Source: Salinisphaera sp. T31B1
GTDB lineage: Bacteria > Pseudomonadota > Gammaproteobacteria > Nevskiales > Salinisphaeraceae
Assembly: GCF_040361275.1 (NCBI RefSeq)
Contig: NZ_APNH01000001.1
Location: 1,461,001-1,525,000 of the forward strand
DNA length: 64,000 bases
Reading direction: 5' to 3'
In this document: positions 46,679-54,260 of the stretch, piece by piece
How the letters are laid out: each line of letters opens with the position of its first letter
Numbering within the stretch: the stretch's first letter is position 1
Translations under genes and position numbers: made by a program
Notes under the pieces: generated by a model
What the model was told of the DNA's origin: nothing
The model's input: only the letters and a program-made list of their open reading frames with translations
Database searches by the model: none

Positions 46679-46681
46679 GAT

Positions 46682-47311
46682 TCAGTGTCTGAGCTGGGCG
46701 GCAAGCCACTGGGCCACGGGCGCATGCGATGACATGGCCTGTGGCTGACAGTGATCGATCAATGAACAGCCGTTGCATTTTTTGGCGACGTACACGGCCC
46801 GCGGCGTCTTGCCGTGTCTGATCAGTGCGCGTGTCTCAGCAGCAATGTCTTCGGTGAGTTGTCGGAGTGCTTGATCAAAGGCTACTGGTTTACGGCGCTT
46901 CGTCTGGCCGTAAAACAAAGCGCCTTCCGGGATATCTACTGACATCATTTCTTCAAGACAAAGCGCCTGAGCACAGAGCTGGACCTCATCCGCCCGATGC
47001 GCTTTTGGACGTCCGCGCTTGTATTCAACCGGGCGCACGATACGCACGGTGTCGCCCTGCTCAAACTCCACGACATCCGCGTAGCCTGTCAGCCCAAGTC
47101 GCTCGCAGGCCAGCGGAAGCGCCATTGCGGTATGCACGCCGCGGCGCTGTTCGTGTCCATACCGATCAGCGCGTTCGTGTAGTACACGCCCTTCAGCGGT
47201 GTGCCGATTTTCTTGCCAGATACGCTCGAGATGTATGAGTGCGCACTGCCGGTCGCAATACAGATAGTGCTGCAGGGCAGAAATTGGAACGATGATGTCT
47301 TCTTCTTCCAA
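46682..47311 (-). CDS. cas4: CRISPR-associated exonuclease Cas4
   Basis: 209 residues. RecB-like nuclease with an iron-sulphur cluster: Cys in YLYCDRQC near residue 19-23 and a C-terminal trio in KKCNGCSLIDHC. The nuclease core has GRVLHERAD, DVVEF and VEYKRGRPK (Asp, Glu, Lys). In type I-C systems Cas4 trims prespacers and selects those next to the right PAM. It lies 9 bp after cas7. Confidence 0.96.
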   Translation of the reverse strand: MEEEDIIVPISALQHYLYCDRQCALIHLERIWQENRHTAEGRVLHERADRYGHEQRRGVHTAMALPLACERLGLTGYADVVEFEQGDTVRIVRPVEYKRGRPKAHRADEVQLCAQALCLEEMMSVDIPEGALFYGQTKRRKPVAFDQALRQLTEDIAAETRALIRHGKTPRAVYVAKKCNGCSLIDHCQPQAMSSHAPVAQWLAAQLRH

Positions 47312-47320
47312 CGGGCCGGC

Positions 47321-48202
47321 TCAAAGCATCTCTTCAACCGTGACGCCGTTCGGTAGGCCCTCGCGGTTGATCGTAACTTGATAATCGCTGTATCGACGAG
47401 CAGGTGTGTCTGTTCGGCCGTCTTGTCTTGCCACGCACACCCGATCGAACAGCGAATGGGCCGGTGCGTTACCCATGGCATTGTCATGTTTGAACACGAT
47501 AAGTCTACGAGCGGCCATTTCGCCGCGAGCAGCAGACCGGTCGTGTTCGAACATATTCATCAATGCCCGCCAGAACAACGCGAGATCGTCTTCAGAAAAG
47601 CCGGTGCGCTCAGCGAGTTTCGCGGAGATGAAGCCGTGGGCACGATATAGGCCGTAAGGGATAATGTGTTTGCGACCCATCGTCCGGTTATCGCCGCTCT
47701 GTTTTTCCGCTTCGGCTTCTGTGGTCACGGCCATACGGGTGATCGACACTTCCAGCGGTACGACCGGATCAATCGACTGTGCGAACGCGATCTGGATCGG
47801 GCCGCGCACCTGCCCGGCATTGACGCCGGTGGTCATGACTGCGCCGAAGGTTCGGACGTCGAAAAAGTTCTCGCACATGAATCGTGTCAGCTGATCTGCC
47901 TTTTCCTTATCTTTAGGTAGCTTGCCTTTTTCCGGCGTCAGTTTCTGCTCGTCGTAAGCCTTGCGATGCTGATTATTCAGGATCGCTTTCTCTTGCATAT
48001 AGATCGCATACCCGGCGTCTTTTTCTTTATCCAGTGCGACAAAATTACGAATTTTGCGTTTTAGGCAGACGTCGGTTACCAGCCCCTGATTGGTTTCAGG
48101 ATCAAGCCGGGGCAGATTGCCCGCATCCGGGTCACCGTTTGGGTTGCCATTGGCAACATCGAAAAGAAGAACGAACTCGTAGCGATTGCTGATTGCGGTC
48201 AT
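47321..48202 (-). CDS. cas7: Type I-C Cascade backbone protein Cas7 (Csd2)
   Basis: 293 residues. It starts [32 protein letters not shown], the Csd2 signature, followed by [13 protein letters not shown] and later [23 protein letters not shown] and [20 protein letters not shown]. Several copies coat the crRNA in the Cascade complex. A strong GGGGG precedes the ATG at 48202 by five bases; an upstream in-frame ATG adds five residues and is less likely. It is separated from cas8c by 25 bp. Confidence 0.97.
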   Translation of the reverse strand: MTAISNRYEFVLLFDVANGNPNGDPDAGNLPRLDPETNQGLVTDVCLKRKIRNFVALDKEKDAGYAIYMQEKAILNNQHRKAYDEQKLTPEKGKLPKDKEKADQLTRFMCENFFDVRTFGAVMTTGVNAGQVRGPIQIAFAQSIDPVVPLEVSITRMAVTTEAEAEKQSGDNRTMGRKHIIPYGLYRAHGFISAKLAERTGFSEDDLALFWRALMNMFEHDRSAARGEMAARRLIVFKHDNAMGNAPAHSLFDRVCVARQDGRTDTPARRYSDYQVTINREGLPNGVTVEEML

Positions 48203-48227
48203 GGATCCCCCTGGCACTTTAAATTAT

Positions 48228-48617
48228 TCAGACGACAGCTGATGCGGGTTCTTCAGCTTTCTTGGCGAATCGTGCTTCGCGCTGGTGGTAGTAGCCGATG
48301 GCAAATCGGCCTTGGTCCTCGATACGCAGATGTTTTGGAAATGTTCCCCCGAGGCCATCAACGATATGGCCGATCTCGCCCTCGATAAGGCCGGCGAGTC
48401 CGGGCTTGTCGCCTTTGCGGATGTTGGATAGATGATGCTGTGCGTTACGCACCAGAATCGGGAATACGCTGGCTGGCGTTGCAGAAGCCGAGCCGAAGTA
48501 GCGGTCTTTAATTGATGCGTTCACGCGGCCGAGCGCTGTGCGTTGTGCGTTTTCCAGTTCGGCAAACAGGCGGCCCAGCAGATAGCCGGGGTGGATCGAG
48601 TCACGGTCAAGGCTCAT
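48228..48617 (-). CDS. cas11c: Possible internally translated small subunit Cas11c
   Basis: In type I-C systems the small subunit Cas11 is made by internal in-frame initiation near the 3' end of cas8c. Here an in-frame ATG at 48617 (MSLDRDSIHPGYLLGRLF) would give a 129-residue helical protein, about the expected size. Only a weak GAGA lies upstream, so the exact start is a guess. Confidence 0.45.
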   Translation of the reverse strand: MSLDRDSIHPGYLLGRLFAELENAQRTALGRVNASIKDRYFGSASATPASVFPILVRNAQHHLSNIRKGDKPGLAGLIEGEIGHIVDGLGGTFPKHLRIEDQGRFAIGYYHQREARFAKKAEEPASAVV

Positions 48618-50027
48618 GGCAATCTCGGATGTGGGCGAGTGTGGGTTGGCAAGACGGGCTTCGCGTTGCAGAACCGCCTTGCATAGCGCGATGCGCATAC
48701 GGCCGGTCGCCGATGGCGAACCAATATCGCCGTCGTTGCGAAAGCGCATGACAGTCTGAGTAAGCAGCGCGCGTGGATAGCGTTGACCGTTGAGAATCGA
48801 ACGCATGGTCTCGCCGGCCAACAACGGCGAGACGTCGTCGCTCTTGGTCTTGCCATCGCGGCTGGGTGCCGTTGCGTTGACCAACCGCCACACGGCCGGT
48901 GCAATGCCAGCCCAGGCGGGTGGGTCGAGCGCAAGGTCGTGCCAGTGATCGGCATAACGTTGCATGAGCGTATCCAAGCGCTCGGTACACCAGAAGCGAA
49001 TCGATAGCCGTGCCGCATTCGGGGCCAGCCCCAGCACATACATCCGCGTGTCTGGGTCGATATCGGCCGAGAGATCCGCTAGCGGGCGACCCTTGGCGAT
49101 CTGTACGAGCACATCATGAATACGCTGGTTTTCCTGTTCGTCGCTCGGTGGCTCGTTTGCTGCTGCAAAGAAACCCTCGGCGGCCTCGGCCGCCTTTGCG
49201 TCGCGCGCATCGGCCCAGAACACGGTAGTGGTATCGCCGATACGAAGGCGATGGCGATTATCAGCGTCGCGTCTTAACAGATGATTAAGTGCGGTGGCGT
49301 AGCCGAATACGGTAGGTTTTGACAAACCTGCCGTGGCTTCCTTGCTCAATCCATACGACAGATACGCATTGCTGTTGAATGAAATGAGTGCACCGCCAGA
49401 GGTTTGTGCGCCGTCGACACCTCGAATACGCGGATGCCCGCTAGCAAGCGGCGCTTGCTCGCCCGTGACCAGACACTGGGCCAATGTTTCATGTTCGCTT
49501 TCAAGCGAGTCTTGCCAAGTCTTCTGTGCCGAGGGTGCGTCGTGTATATAAGCGCGCGAGCCGTCAATACGGAATACAACGTTGCTATCCAATACGTCGT
49601 CGCTGTAACCGGGCAGGTCCGCAGCATGGTCCGGATGCCATCGGTCTAGGAAGGCAAGCAGTGCTATCAGCGACTCATCGTCAGTCGCGCCAAAGAGTTC
49701 TTTCTGACGCGCTGTGAATGCCTGGTGCTCGCTGGCCATTCGAGCGCTGGGCTTTGCGGAGCAGCCAATGGCGTAAGATGTCTTGTCCCACAGGGGATTG
49801 GCGTAGACACCGGACGTGCGTGAAATTTCCGGATTGGTCGGCACTCGCATCGCCGCCGGCCGCGCTTTATTGCCGTCTTGGCGGCGTAGATCAGAAAACT
49901 CGATCGGGCGTCCTTGGCGATCGATGATCAGCACAAAGCTGATGTTCTCGACGCTGTAGCCAAAGCTTGGCACTTCGCCGTGCTCAGCGAGCCGATCGTA
50001 AAGACGATTGAGTGCGGCAAGAATCAT
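48228..50027 (-). CDS. cas8c: Type I-C Cascade large subunit Cas8c (Csd1)
   Basis: 599 residues, usual size for Csd1. It starts MILAALNRLYDRLAEHGEVPSFGYSVENISFVLIID and has the family stretches LISFNSNAYLSYGLSKEATAGLSKPT (a strong I-C marker), YVLGLAPNAARLSIRFW and, near the C-terminus, SIHPGYLLGRLFAELENAQRTALG. It recognises the PAM (TTC in characterised I-C systems) and recruits Cas3. Its ATG overlaps the cas5 stop in AATGA; a longer upstream reading runs into cas5 and is a shadow. Its C-terminal part probably also yields Cas11c from an internal start. Confidence 0.97.
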   Translation of the reverse strand: MILAALNRLYDRLAEHGEVPSFGYSVENISFVLIIDRQGRPIEFSDLRRQDGNKARPAAMRVPTNPEISRTSGVYANPLWDKTSYAIGCSAKPSARMASEHQAFTARQKELFGATDDESLIALLAFLDRWHPDHAADLPGYSDDVLDSNVVFRIDGSRAYIHDAPSAQKTWQDSLESEHETLAQCLVTGEQAPLASGHPRIRGVDGAQTSGGALISFNSNAYLSYGLSKEATAGLSKPTVFGYATALNHLLRRDADNRHRLRIGDTTTVFWADARDAKAAEAAEGFFAAANEPPSDEQENQRIHDVLVQIAKGRPLADLSADIDPDTRMYVLGLAPNAARLSIRFWCTERLDTLMQRYADHWHDLALDPPAWAGIAPAVWRLVNATAPSRDGKTKSDDVSPLLAGETMRSILNGQRYPRALLTQTVMRFRNDGDIGSPSATGRMRIALCKAVLQREARLANPHSPTSEIAMSLDRDSIHPGYLLGRLFAELENAQRTALGRVNASIKDRYFGSASATPASVFPILVRNAQHHLSNIRKGDKPGLAGLIEGEIGHIVDGLGGTFPKHLRIEDQGRFAIGYYHQREARFAKKAEEPASAVV

Positions 50028-50692
50028 TGCCGCGCCTGCTCGAACGGCGGTACTGCAATGATGCCGTCCACCATATGCGCCCGGTAATAACAAGGGGTAT
50101 TGCCGTTCGCAAAATCGATGTCGTGGAGCATGAAGCCGAGGTCGCGTTCTCCTTTGAGAGCGTCACAGCTCACAGGGACTGCGCTGTTCGTTTCGAGCAA
50201 CTCAAACGCCGCGGGGAATTCACGTACGCCTAGGCACGGCGCATGAAAGCACTGCCCGCGTCTGGCCCGGCGGTTAAACGTATCCAGATGCTTGCCGACC
50301 GAGTCGTCTTTACCGGCTTTCGGCGTGAGATTGAAGTGCGCCTCGATCACATAGGCCACGTCCCGCAGCAGCGTCGTCGCTCTTTGCTGGCGGCCATCCT
50401 CTACTGTGTAGTTCAGTTCCGACAGATCCCCTTTATTGCGAGCGGACGAGATATTCCGAGCAGGAATCTTGTCTCCTACCTCATTGCGGCGCAGCGATTC
50501 GAAACGAATGGGTTTGAGTACGTGAATACGATCGATCACCCAGGTGATCGCAGGCTTCCAATGAATAGCTTCGATGATGCCGCGTGCAGCCGATGGCGTA
50601 ATTACGTCGTAGGACACGCGTTCGACTTTCATCTCCGGCCGCGTGAAACATGCCCGATCGCCCCATACATGCAGCTTGACCCCAAAGCCCAT
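50024..50692 (-). CDS. cas5: Type I-C Cas5 (Cas5d), Cascade subunit and pre-crRNA endonuclease
   Basis: 222 residues. It starts MGFGVKLHVWGDRACFTRPEMKVERVSYDVITPSAARGIIEAIHWKPAITW, the Cas5d signature. Type I-C lacks Cas6; Cas5d itself cuts each repeat below its hairpin and stays on the 11-nt handle of the crRNA. GGGGGA lies six bases before the ATG at 50692, which fixes the start. It is separated from cas3 by 346 bp, far more than between other cas genes here. Confidence 0.96.
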   Translation of the reverse strand: MGFGVKLHVWGDRACFTRPEMKVERVSYDVITPSAARGIIEAIHWKPAITWVIDRIHVLKPIRFESLRRNEVGDKIPARNISSARNKGDLSELNYTVEDGRQQRATTLLRDVAYVIEAHFNLTPKAGKDDSVGKHLDTFNRRARRGQCFHAPCLGVREFPAAFELLETNSAVPVSCDALKGERDLGFMLHDIDFANGNTPCYYRAHMVDGIIAVPPFEQARQ

Positions 50693-50713
50693 GTGTAATC
50701 CCCCAATTGCGCT

Positions 50714-50813
50714 AACTAGACGAGATGCGTTCATGTGCAACGCATCTCGTTTTTCTTTTATCGACTAGTTCTAGCTCATTGTTTCGACCCACGTCCAGCG
50801 TGTATCTACCAAA
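50714..50813 (-). ncRNA. crRNA-like RNA (CreA or CreR candidate) in the cas3-cas5 gap
   Basis: Read on the minus strand. Psi-repeat 1 (50813-50781) ends TGGGTCGAAAC, matching the array handle TGGATCGAAAC at 10 of 11 bases, and contains a small hairpin CACG-CTGGA-CGTG at the place where Cas5d would cut. Psi-spacer (50780-50747, 34 nt as in the array) starts AATGAGCTAGAACTAG. A hairpin (arms CGAGATGCGTT/AACGCATCTCG) then takes the place of a second repeat. The spacer-like start matches the TTC-flanked site at 51027, with mismatches only at positions 6 and 12 of 16. Known relatives are CreA antitoxins and CreR RNAs, which use Cascade as a repressor. A poor promoter-like TTGTCG (50830) / TAGATA (50808) precedes it. 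Confidence 0.72.
50721..50754 (+). terminator. Plus-strand intrinsic terminator inside the cas3-cas5 gap
   Basis: CGAGATGCGTT, loop CATGTGC, AACGCATCTCG followed by TTTTTCTTTT: a textbook Rho-independent terminator, but pointing against the cas genes. It overlaps the hairpin of the crRNA-like element. It may stop antisense transcription reaching creA-like RNA and cas3, or the T-run may be fortuitous. Confidence 0.65.
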
Positions 50814-50955
50814 TAGGTAGGAAATCGACAATCGCAAGGACGACAAGCGACCGTACAGTTCGCGGCGGGAGCTTGAATCGAAGCGACAACTCGCACATCG
50901 GAGAACTAAAGCGAACGTTGTAATCGCCCTGTACAGCATCTGAGCTGTTGCTCAT
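50806..50955 (-). CDS. Small ORF, alternative toxin candidate (49 residues)
   Basis: MSNSSDAVQGDYNVRF at the start and a hydrophobic C-terminal tail SLVVLAIVDFLPIW. It ends at the edge of psi-repeat 1. The ribosome binding site is ambiguous (GAGG abuts the ATG). A short peptide with a hydrophobic tail would fit a membrane-active toxin, but it may simply be a chance frame overlapping the other candidate at 50906-50995. Confidence 0.3.
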   Translation of the reverse strand: MSNSSDAVQGDYNVRFSSPMCELSLRFKLPPRTVRSLVVLAIVDFLPIW

Positions 50956-50995
50956 CCTCGTCACCCAAAGCGTAATAGGGCCGAGTGCTTGTCAT
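50906..50995 (-). CDS. Mini-ORF with strong ribosome binding site, CreT candidate (29 residues)
   Basis: AGGAAG (51006-51001) sits five bases before the ATG. The peptide starts MTSTRPYYALGDEDEQQ and contains codons that are rare in this GC-rich genome (AGA, TTA, ACA, CGA). Known CreT toxins are mini-ORF RNAs with strong initiation that sequester scarce tRNAs, or very small peptides. The position directly downstream of the crRNA-like element's target site is what a guarded toxin would have. Confidence 0.4.
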   Translation of the reverse strand: MTSTRPYYALGDEDEQQLRCCTGRLQRSL

Positions 50996-51023
50996 GCGCG
51001 CTTCCTGGAACGGCTACAAGCGG

Positions 51024-51046
51024 TTCAATGAACTAGATCTAGAATA
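51024..51046 (+). promoter_or_regulatory. Target site of the crRNA-like RNA, over a likely promoter
   Basis: TTC (51024-51026) followed by AATGAACTAGATCTAG (51027-51042). The spacer-like RNA start is AATGAGCTAGAACTAG, so 14 of 16 positions match and mismatches are at 6 and 12. The site overlaps the cas3 stop codon and minus-strand -10-like boxes TAATAT (51049-51044) and TATTCT (51045-51040), so Cascade binding here would block transcription of the small ORFs and possibly of cas5 onward. Confidence 0.65.
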
Positions 51047-53270
51047 TTAAATTCTCAGCGCGCATAAATGACGGGTTATCCCAGTTCAGGCCGCTGTTTT
51101 CGTTATATAAATCGAGGTTATCCAAAACCACGAATTCGTCGCCGAATTCTTCCGGCCGTATCGTCGAAAGCGCCCCAACTTCGTCGAGCGCGCGGAAACC
51201 CTGACGAGGTACCTGCACCGTAAAGAGTTGAAGACGGTGTGCGATGCCGCCGACTTTGTCGGCATGAGATAAAGCTTGCAGCGCATCTTTCGCTGCTTGT
51301 TCTCTGGGAATGATGATCGCGCGCTGCGTATTTTCGATCAGTCGATAATCGGTTTCTATCTGTTCAAAAGGCAGGCTATCGATCTGCGCGTTACTCAACG
51401 ACGATAGAATGGCGTGCTTGTCCAATCCCATTGCGCCTTGTTGCCAGTACAGCATTTCAAAGTAGCGCTGCATGATCGCGGGCGACAACGGATCGGCGCC
51501 TGGGTTGTTGCGCAATATTTCACCCATCACCTGAGCAAATGCCTTGAGTTCCGGTGGCGGTGCCCAGTCTTCGTTTGCTGTGCCAAACACCAGCACTTCG
51601 CTGTCCGAGCATGCGCGTGTTCCTTCGCGGTTACACCGCCCTGCGGCCTGAGCGATGGAATCGAGCCCAGCCTCAGCCCTGAGAACACGCGGGAAATCAA
51701 CGTCGACCCCGGCCTCGATCAGCGACGTGGCAATCACTCGGCAGGGCTTGCCGCTTCGAAGGCGTGTGCGGATATCATCAAGCACGGCACTCCGATGAAT
51801 CGCGTACATCACGGTTGTCAGGTGACGGGCGCCTGGCTGATCAGCAATGGCGTCGAATAGGAAACGCGCGTGACGCCGGTTGTTGACGATGCACAACACC
51901 TGCTCGTTATGCGCGAGTTGATCGACGACTTCTGTGTCGGTTAAAGGCCCGACATGACGCACTTGCACGCGCTTGAATGACTCAAAAAGCGTGCCGGGTG
52001 AGGGCGCTAGTTCTCGCACATCACAAAGCGCTTCTGGCAGGGCTTCGCCGTGCGAATCGGACAATGCGGGCTGGGTTGCTGTGCAGTAAACCACGCTGGT
52101 TCGATAATTCAGGCGTAGCTCGTCGAGCGCCGCCAGACTGGGACGTAGTAATCCGAGCGGTAGCGTCTGTGCTTCGTCCAGCACCACAACGCTATTCGCA
52201 ATGTTGTGCAGCTTGCGGCAGCGCGATGTCTTAGCAGCAAACAAGCTCTCAAAGAACTGCACTGCAGTGGTCACGACGACTGGCGCGTCCCAGTTTTGGC
52301 TATCGCGTTTGAGTTTGTCTTCTGTTTTTGTGCCTCCGCGCCTGAGCGAATCCACGGCTTGCGAATCAAATGAGCCATGGTGTTCGAGCACGGCCTCGGG
52401 TCCGTAAGCTCCGAGCGCCTGACGAAAGACCGCTGCGTTCTGCTCGACGATGCTGGTAAACGGAATGACGTAGATCACCCGATCCATACCGTGCGTCGAT
52501 GCATGATCCAAAGCGAAAGCCAACGAGGTCAGCGTTTTGCCACCGCCGGTGGGTACCGTGAGGCTGAAGTGGCCGGGCTGTTGCGGTGCTTGACCGCGCA
52601 CATGAGAAAGTATCTGCCGGCGTTGCTCATTCACTGAGCCTGTGCCCGTCAATTTGTTCAGGTATCTGTCCAACTCATCGCGAAGCGAAACCAGCGACGG
52701 CCGACCGCCGCGGTCCACCGGCTTGTCTTCAGTTGTAGCGTAGAACTGCTCGGTTTCAATGAAATCGGCGTCGACCAACGATGAAAAAAGCATGCGACAG
52801 AAGAAGGCGTACTGGAAAGATGCGCGCTCGCGAACCAGCGTTAACGGGGGAGCTCCCAGCTCGGTCAGCGAGATCTCCTGTAACCATGCAGGATTCAGCG
52901 GCTCAATATCGGCCGCCAGTCGATCAATCAGCGCACGCCGGGCGCCCGGCGTGCGGCCATTGGCTAGGCCGGCGTGATGACCAGCGATGGCATAAGCCAT
53001 CAACGTACCAAGATTTTTGCCGTAGCGCCGCTGTGCCTCGACTGCACCAGCCGTTGAGTGATCAACGGTTTGCTTACTTCCGTTGAGTCTGGCCTGAAAT
53101 GCATCGCTGTATTTACCTAGATCATGTAATAGCCCCAGTACTTCCGCGAAGGCTCCGCAGCCAAACCTATCGGCACGCCGTGTAGCCAGTCCTGCGACGC
53201 GATAAGCGTGATCGGAAAGCTTCTGCCAATTACTCTTATCGTCTGACTTAGTGGAATGAGCGTAGTGCAT
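51039..53270 (-). CDS. cas3: CRISPR-associated helicase/nuclease Cas3 (type I-C)
   Basis: 743 residues. The N-terminal HD nuclease has DHAYRVAGLA (Asp20, His21), LGLLHDLGKYSDAFQ (His49, Asp50), DHSTAGAVEA and AIAGHHAG. The SF2 helicase follows: Walker A TGGGKT at 241-246, DEAQ at 365-368, VVYCTATQPAL, and a late ATSLIEAGVDVDFPRVLRAEAGLDSIAQAAGRCNREG (motifs V and VI). It nicks and shreds DNA marked by Cascade. AAGGA eight bases upstream supports the start. All motifs appear intact, so interference should be functional. Its stop codon lies within the target site of the crRNA-like RNA. Confidence 0.97.
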   Translation of the reverse strand: MHYAHSTKSDDKSNWQKLSDHAYRVAGLATRRADRFGCGAFAEVLGLLHDLGKYSDAFQARLNGSKQTVDHSTAGAVEAQRRYGKNLGTLMAYAIAGHHAGLANGRTPGARRALIDRLAADIEPLNPAWLQEISLTELGAPPLTLVRERASFQYAFFCRMLFSSLVDADFIETEQFYATTEDKPVDRGGRPSLVSLRDELDRYLNKLTGTGSVNEQRRQILSHVRGQAPQQPGHFSLTVPTGGGKTLTSLAFALDHASTHGMDRVIYVIPFTSIVEQNAAVFRQALGAYGPEAVLEHHGSFDSQAVDSLRRGGTKTEDKLKRDSQNWDAPVVVTTAVQFFESLFAAKTSRCRKLHNIANSVVVLDEAQTLPLGLLRPSLAALDELRLNYRTSVVYCTATQPALSDSHGEALPEALCDVRELAPSPGTLFESFKRVQVRHVGPLTDTEVVDQLAHNEQVLCIVNNRRHARFLFDAIADQPGARHLTTVMYAIHRSAVLDDIRTRLRSGKPCRVIATSLIEAGVDVDFPRVLRAEAGLDSIAQAAGRCNREGTRACSDSEVLVFGTANEDWAPPPELKAFAQVMGEILRNNPGADPLSPAIMQRYFEMLYWQQGAMGLDKHAILSSLSNAQIDSLPFEQIETDYRLIENTQRAIIIPREQAAKDALQALSHADKVGGIAHRLQLFTVQVPRQGFRALDEVGALSTIRPEEFGDEFVVLDNLDLYNENSGLNWDNPSFMRAENLIF

Positions 53271-53830
53271 GCGCGTAGTCCTTGATCGCTGTAGTAGACC
53301 AAGTTATTAGCCGTCGCTAGGCCCCGTGGGGCCGCGAGCCATTCTTTGTTCACCAGTGAGTGTGACATTTTGCCAGTGGGGCTACGCGCACAGGCGCGAT
53401 CATCTGATTTGGCCGCCGACTGGTGATGGGCCGTGAAAATCGCGTCTAGGACGCTGCCGCGACGTTACGCGCCAAAGATATAGTCGACCGGATAGCAATC
53501 CAGAACGTGGAGCGGGCTGCCGCAAGCGTCGAGCCGTGTCGGACACTCTCAAATGATTTGCTCACCCCTATGCTTGGGTGTCTAACCGAATTGGTAGTGT
53601 GACGACGCAATGGCGTTATGCATCGCCCATACCTTCGCCCACTGAAAGAAGGGTCGGGGCGAGCCGAAGGATTGAGTGTCGCGCTTGGTTGATACAAGCG
53701 GTAGCTGTGAACACGACAGGCCGGCGGTCAGGCGCAGCGGTAGCGGCCGGAAGAGGGCGTGCTTTTCAGTGCGGTGTCAGCGGCCTATCGCGTGATAGCG
53801 GATAGACCGCTTCGGGCAACAAGTCGAGGG
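53271..53830. other. Upstream region of the cas operon
   Basis: About 560 bp without a supportable gene. It should hold the cas3 promoter. GGCCCCGTGGGGCC at 53320 is a 14-bp GC hairpin in the probable cas3 leader. I found no copy of the psi-spacer target here, nor repeats, att sites or tRNA. Confidence 0.4.
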
Positions 53831-54031
53831 TCAGCCCATCTTGGCCAGTTCCTGGCCTGTCTTGATGGCTTCTTCCCGCGTCTTGGGGGTATTGTCGGGG
53901 CGCTTGGGGGCTTGTTCGTTGTCGAAACGGACTTCGACTTCCCAGCCGGCTTCGACTTCGCGGCCCATGATTTCGTAGCCGCGGGTGTCGTCGCGTTCGA
54001 GCGTCTGCCAGTCGGTGAGGTTCGTGGACAT
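53831..54031 (-). CDS. Small hypothetical protein
   Basis: 66 residues: MSTNLTDWQTLERDDTRGYEIM at the start, then a segment with alternating charged and hydrophobic residues (EVEAGWEVEVRFDN) and a C-terminal amphipathic stretch (KTREEAIKTGQELAKMG). It is soluble, slightly acidic, with no Cys. Codon use and compact domain-like composition support a real gene despite lack of a clear ribosome binding site. I do not recognise the family; no link to the cas genes is evident. Confidence 0.55.
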   Translation of the reverse strand: MSTNLTDWQTLERDDTRGYEIMGREVEAGWEVEVRFDNEQAPKRPDNTPKTREEAIKTGQELAKMG

Positions 54032-54260
54032 AGATCATCGTGTGTTTGCGAAACGGACCGCGATGGTAAGGGCACGCTGCCACTAGCCCCAATCCGTAGC
54101 GGTACGGTGATTGCGTCTGGGCTGGGACAGGGAATGGACAGCACGCGCGACGTGTCGATTGTGCTGCCGGGGGTGCAGCTACCGGGCTGCCACGTGTGCC
54201 CGACCGGCCCGCGGCCCTCGAGGGGTACGCGGGCCTGATCCGGTGGATGCTCGGCTCGAT

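Noticed and set aside
50712-50939. A 75-codon minus-strand frame across the cas3-cas5 gap
   Set aside because: It runs through the whole crRNA-like element and its hairpin, has no ribosome binding site and no protein-like pattern.
50764-51042. Inverted CTAGTTCTAGCTCATT / AATGAACTAGATCTAG ends could be terminal inverted repeats of a small mobile element (MITE) in the cas3-cas5 gap
   Set aside because: No target-site duplication is visible, similarity stops at the psi-repeat and at TTC, and the two mismatches fall exactly at positions 6 and 12. The crRNA-like reading explains the handle, spacer length and PAM as well. The MITE reading is not fully excluded.
53574-53605. GGTGTCTAACCGAATTGGTAG looked like part of a tRNA
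   Set aside because: No cloverleaf, acceptor stem or T-loop sequence is present.
53446-53805. Short frames on both strands upstream of cas3
   Set aside because: Low-complexity translations, no ribosome binding sites; treated as the cas3 upstream region.
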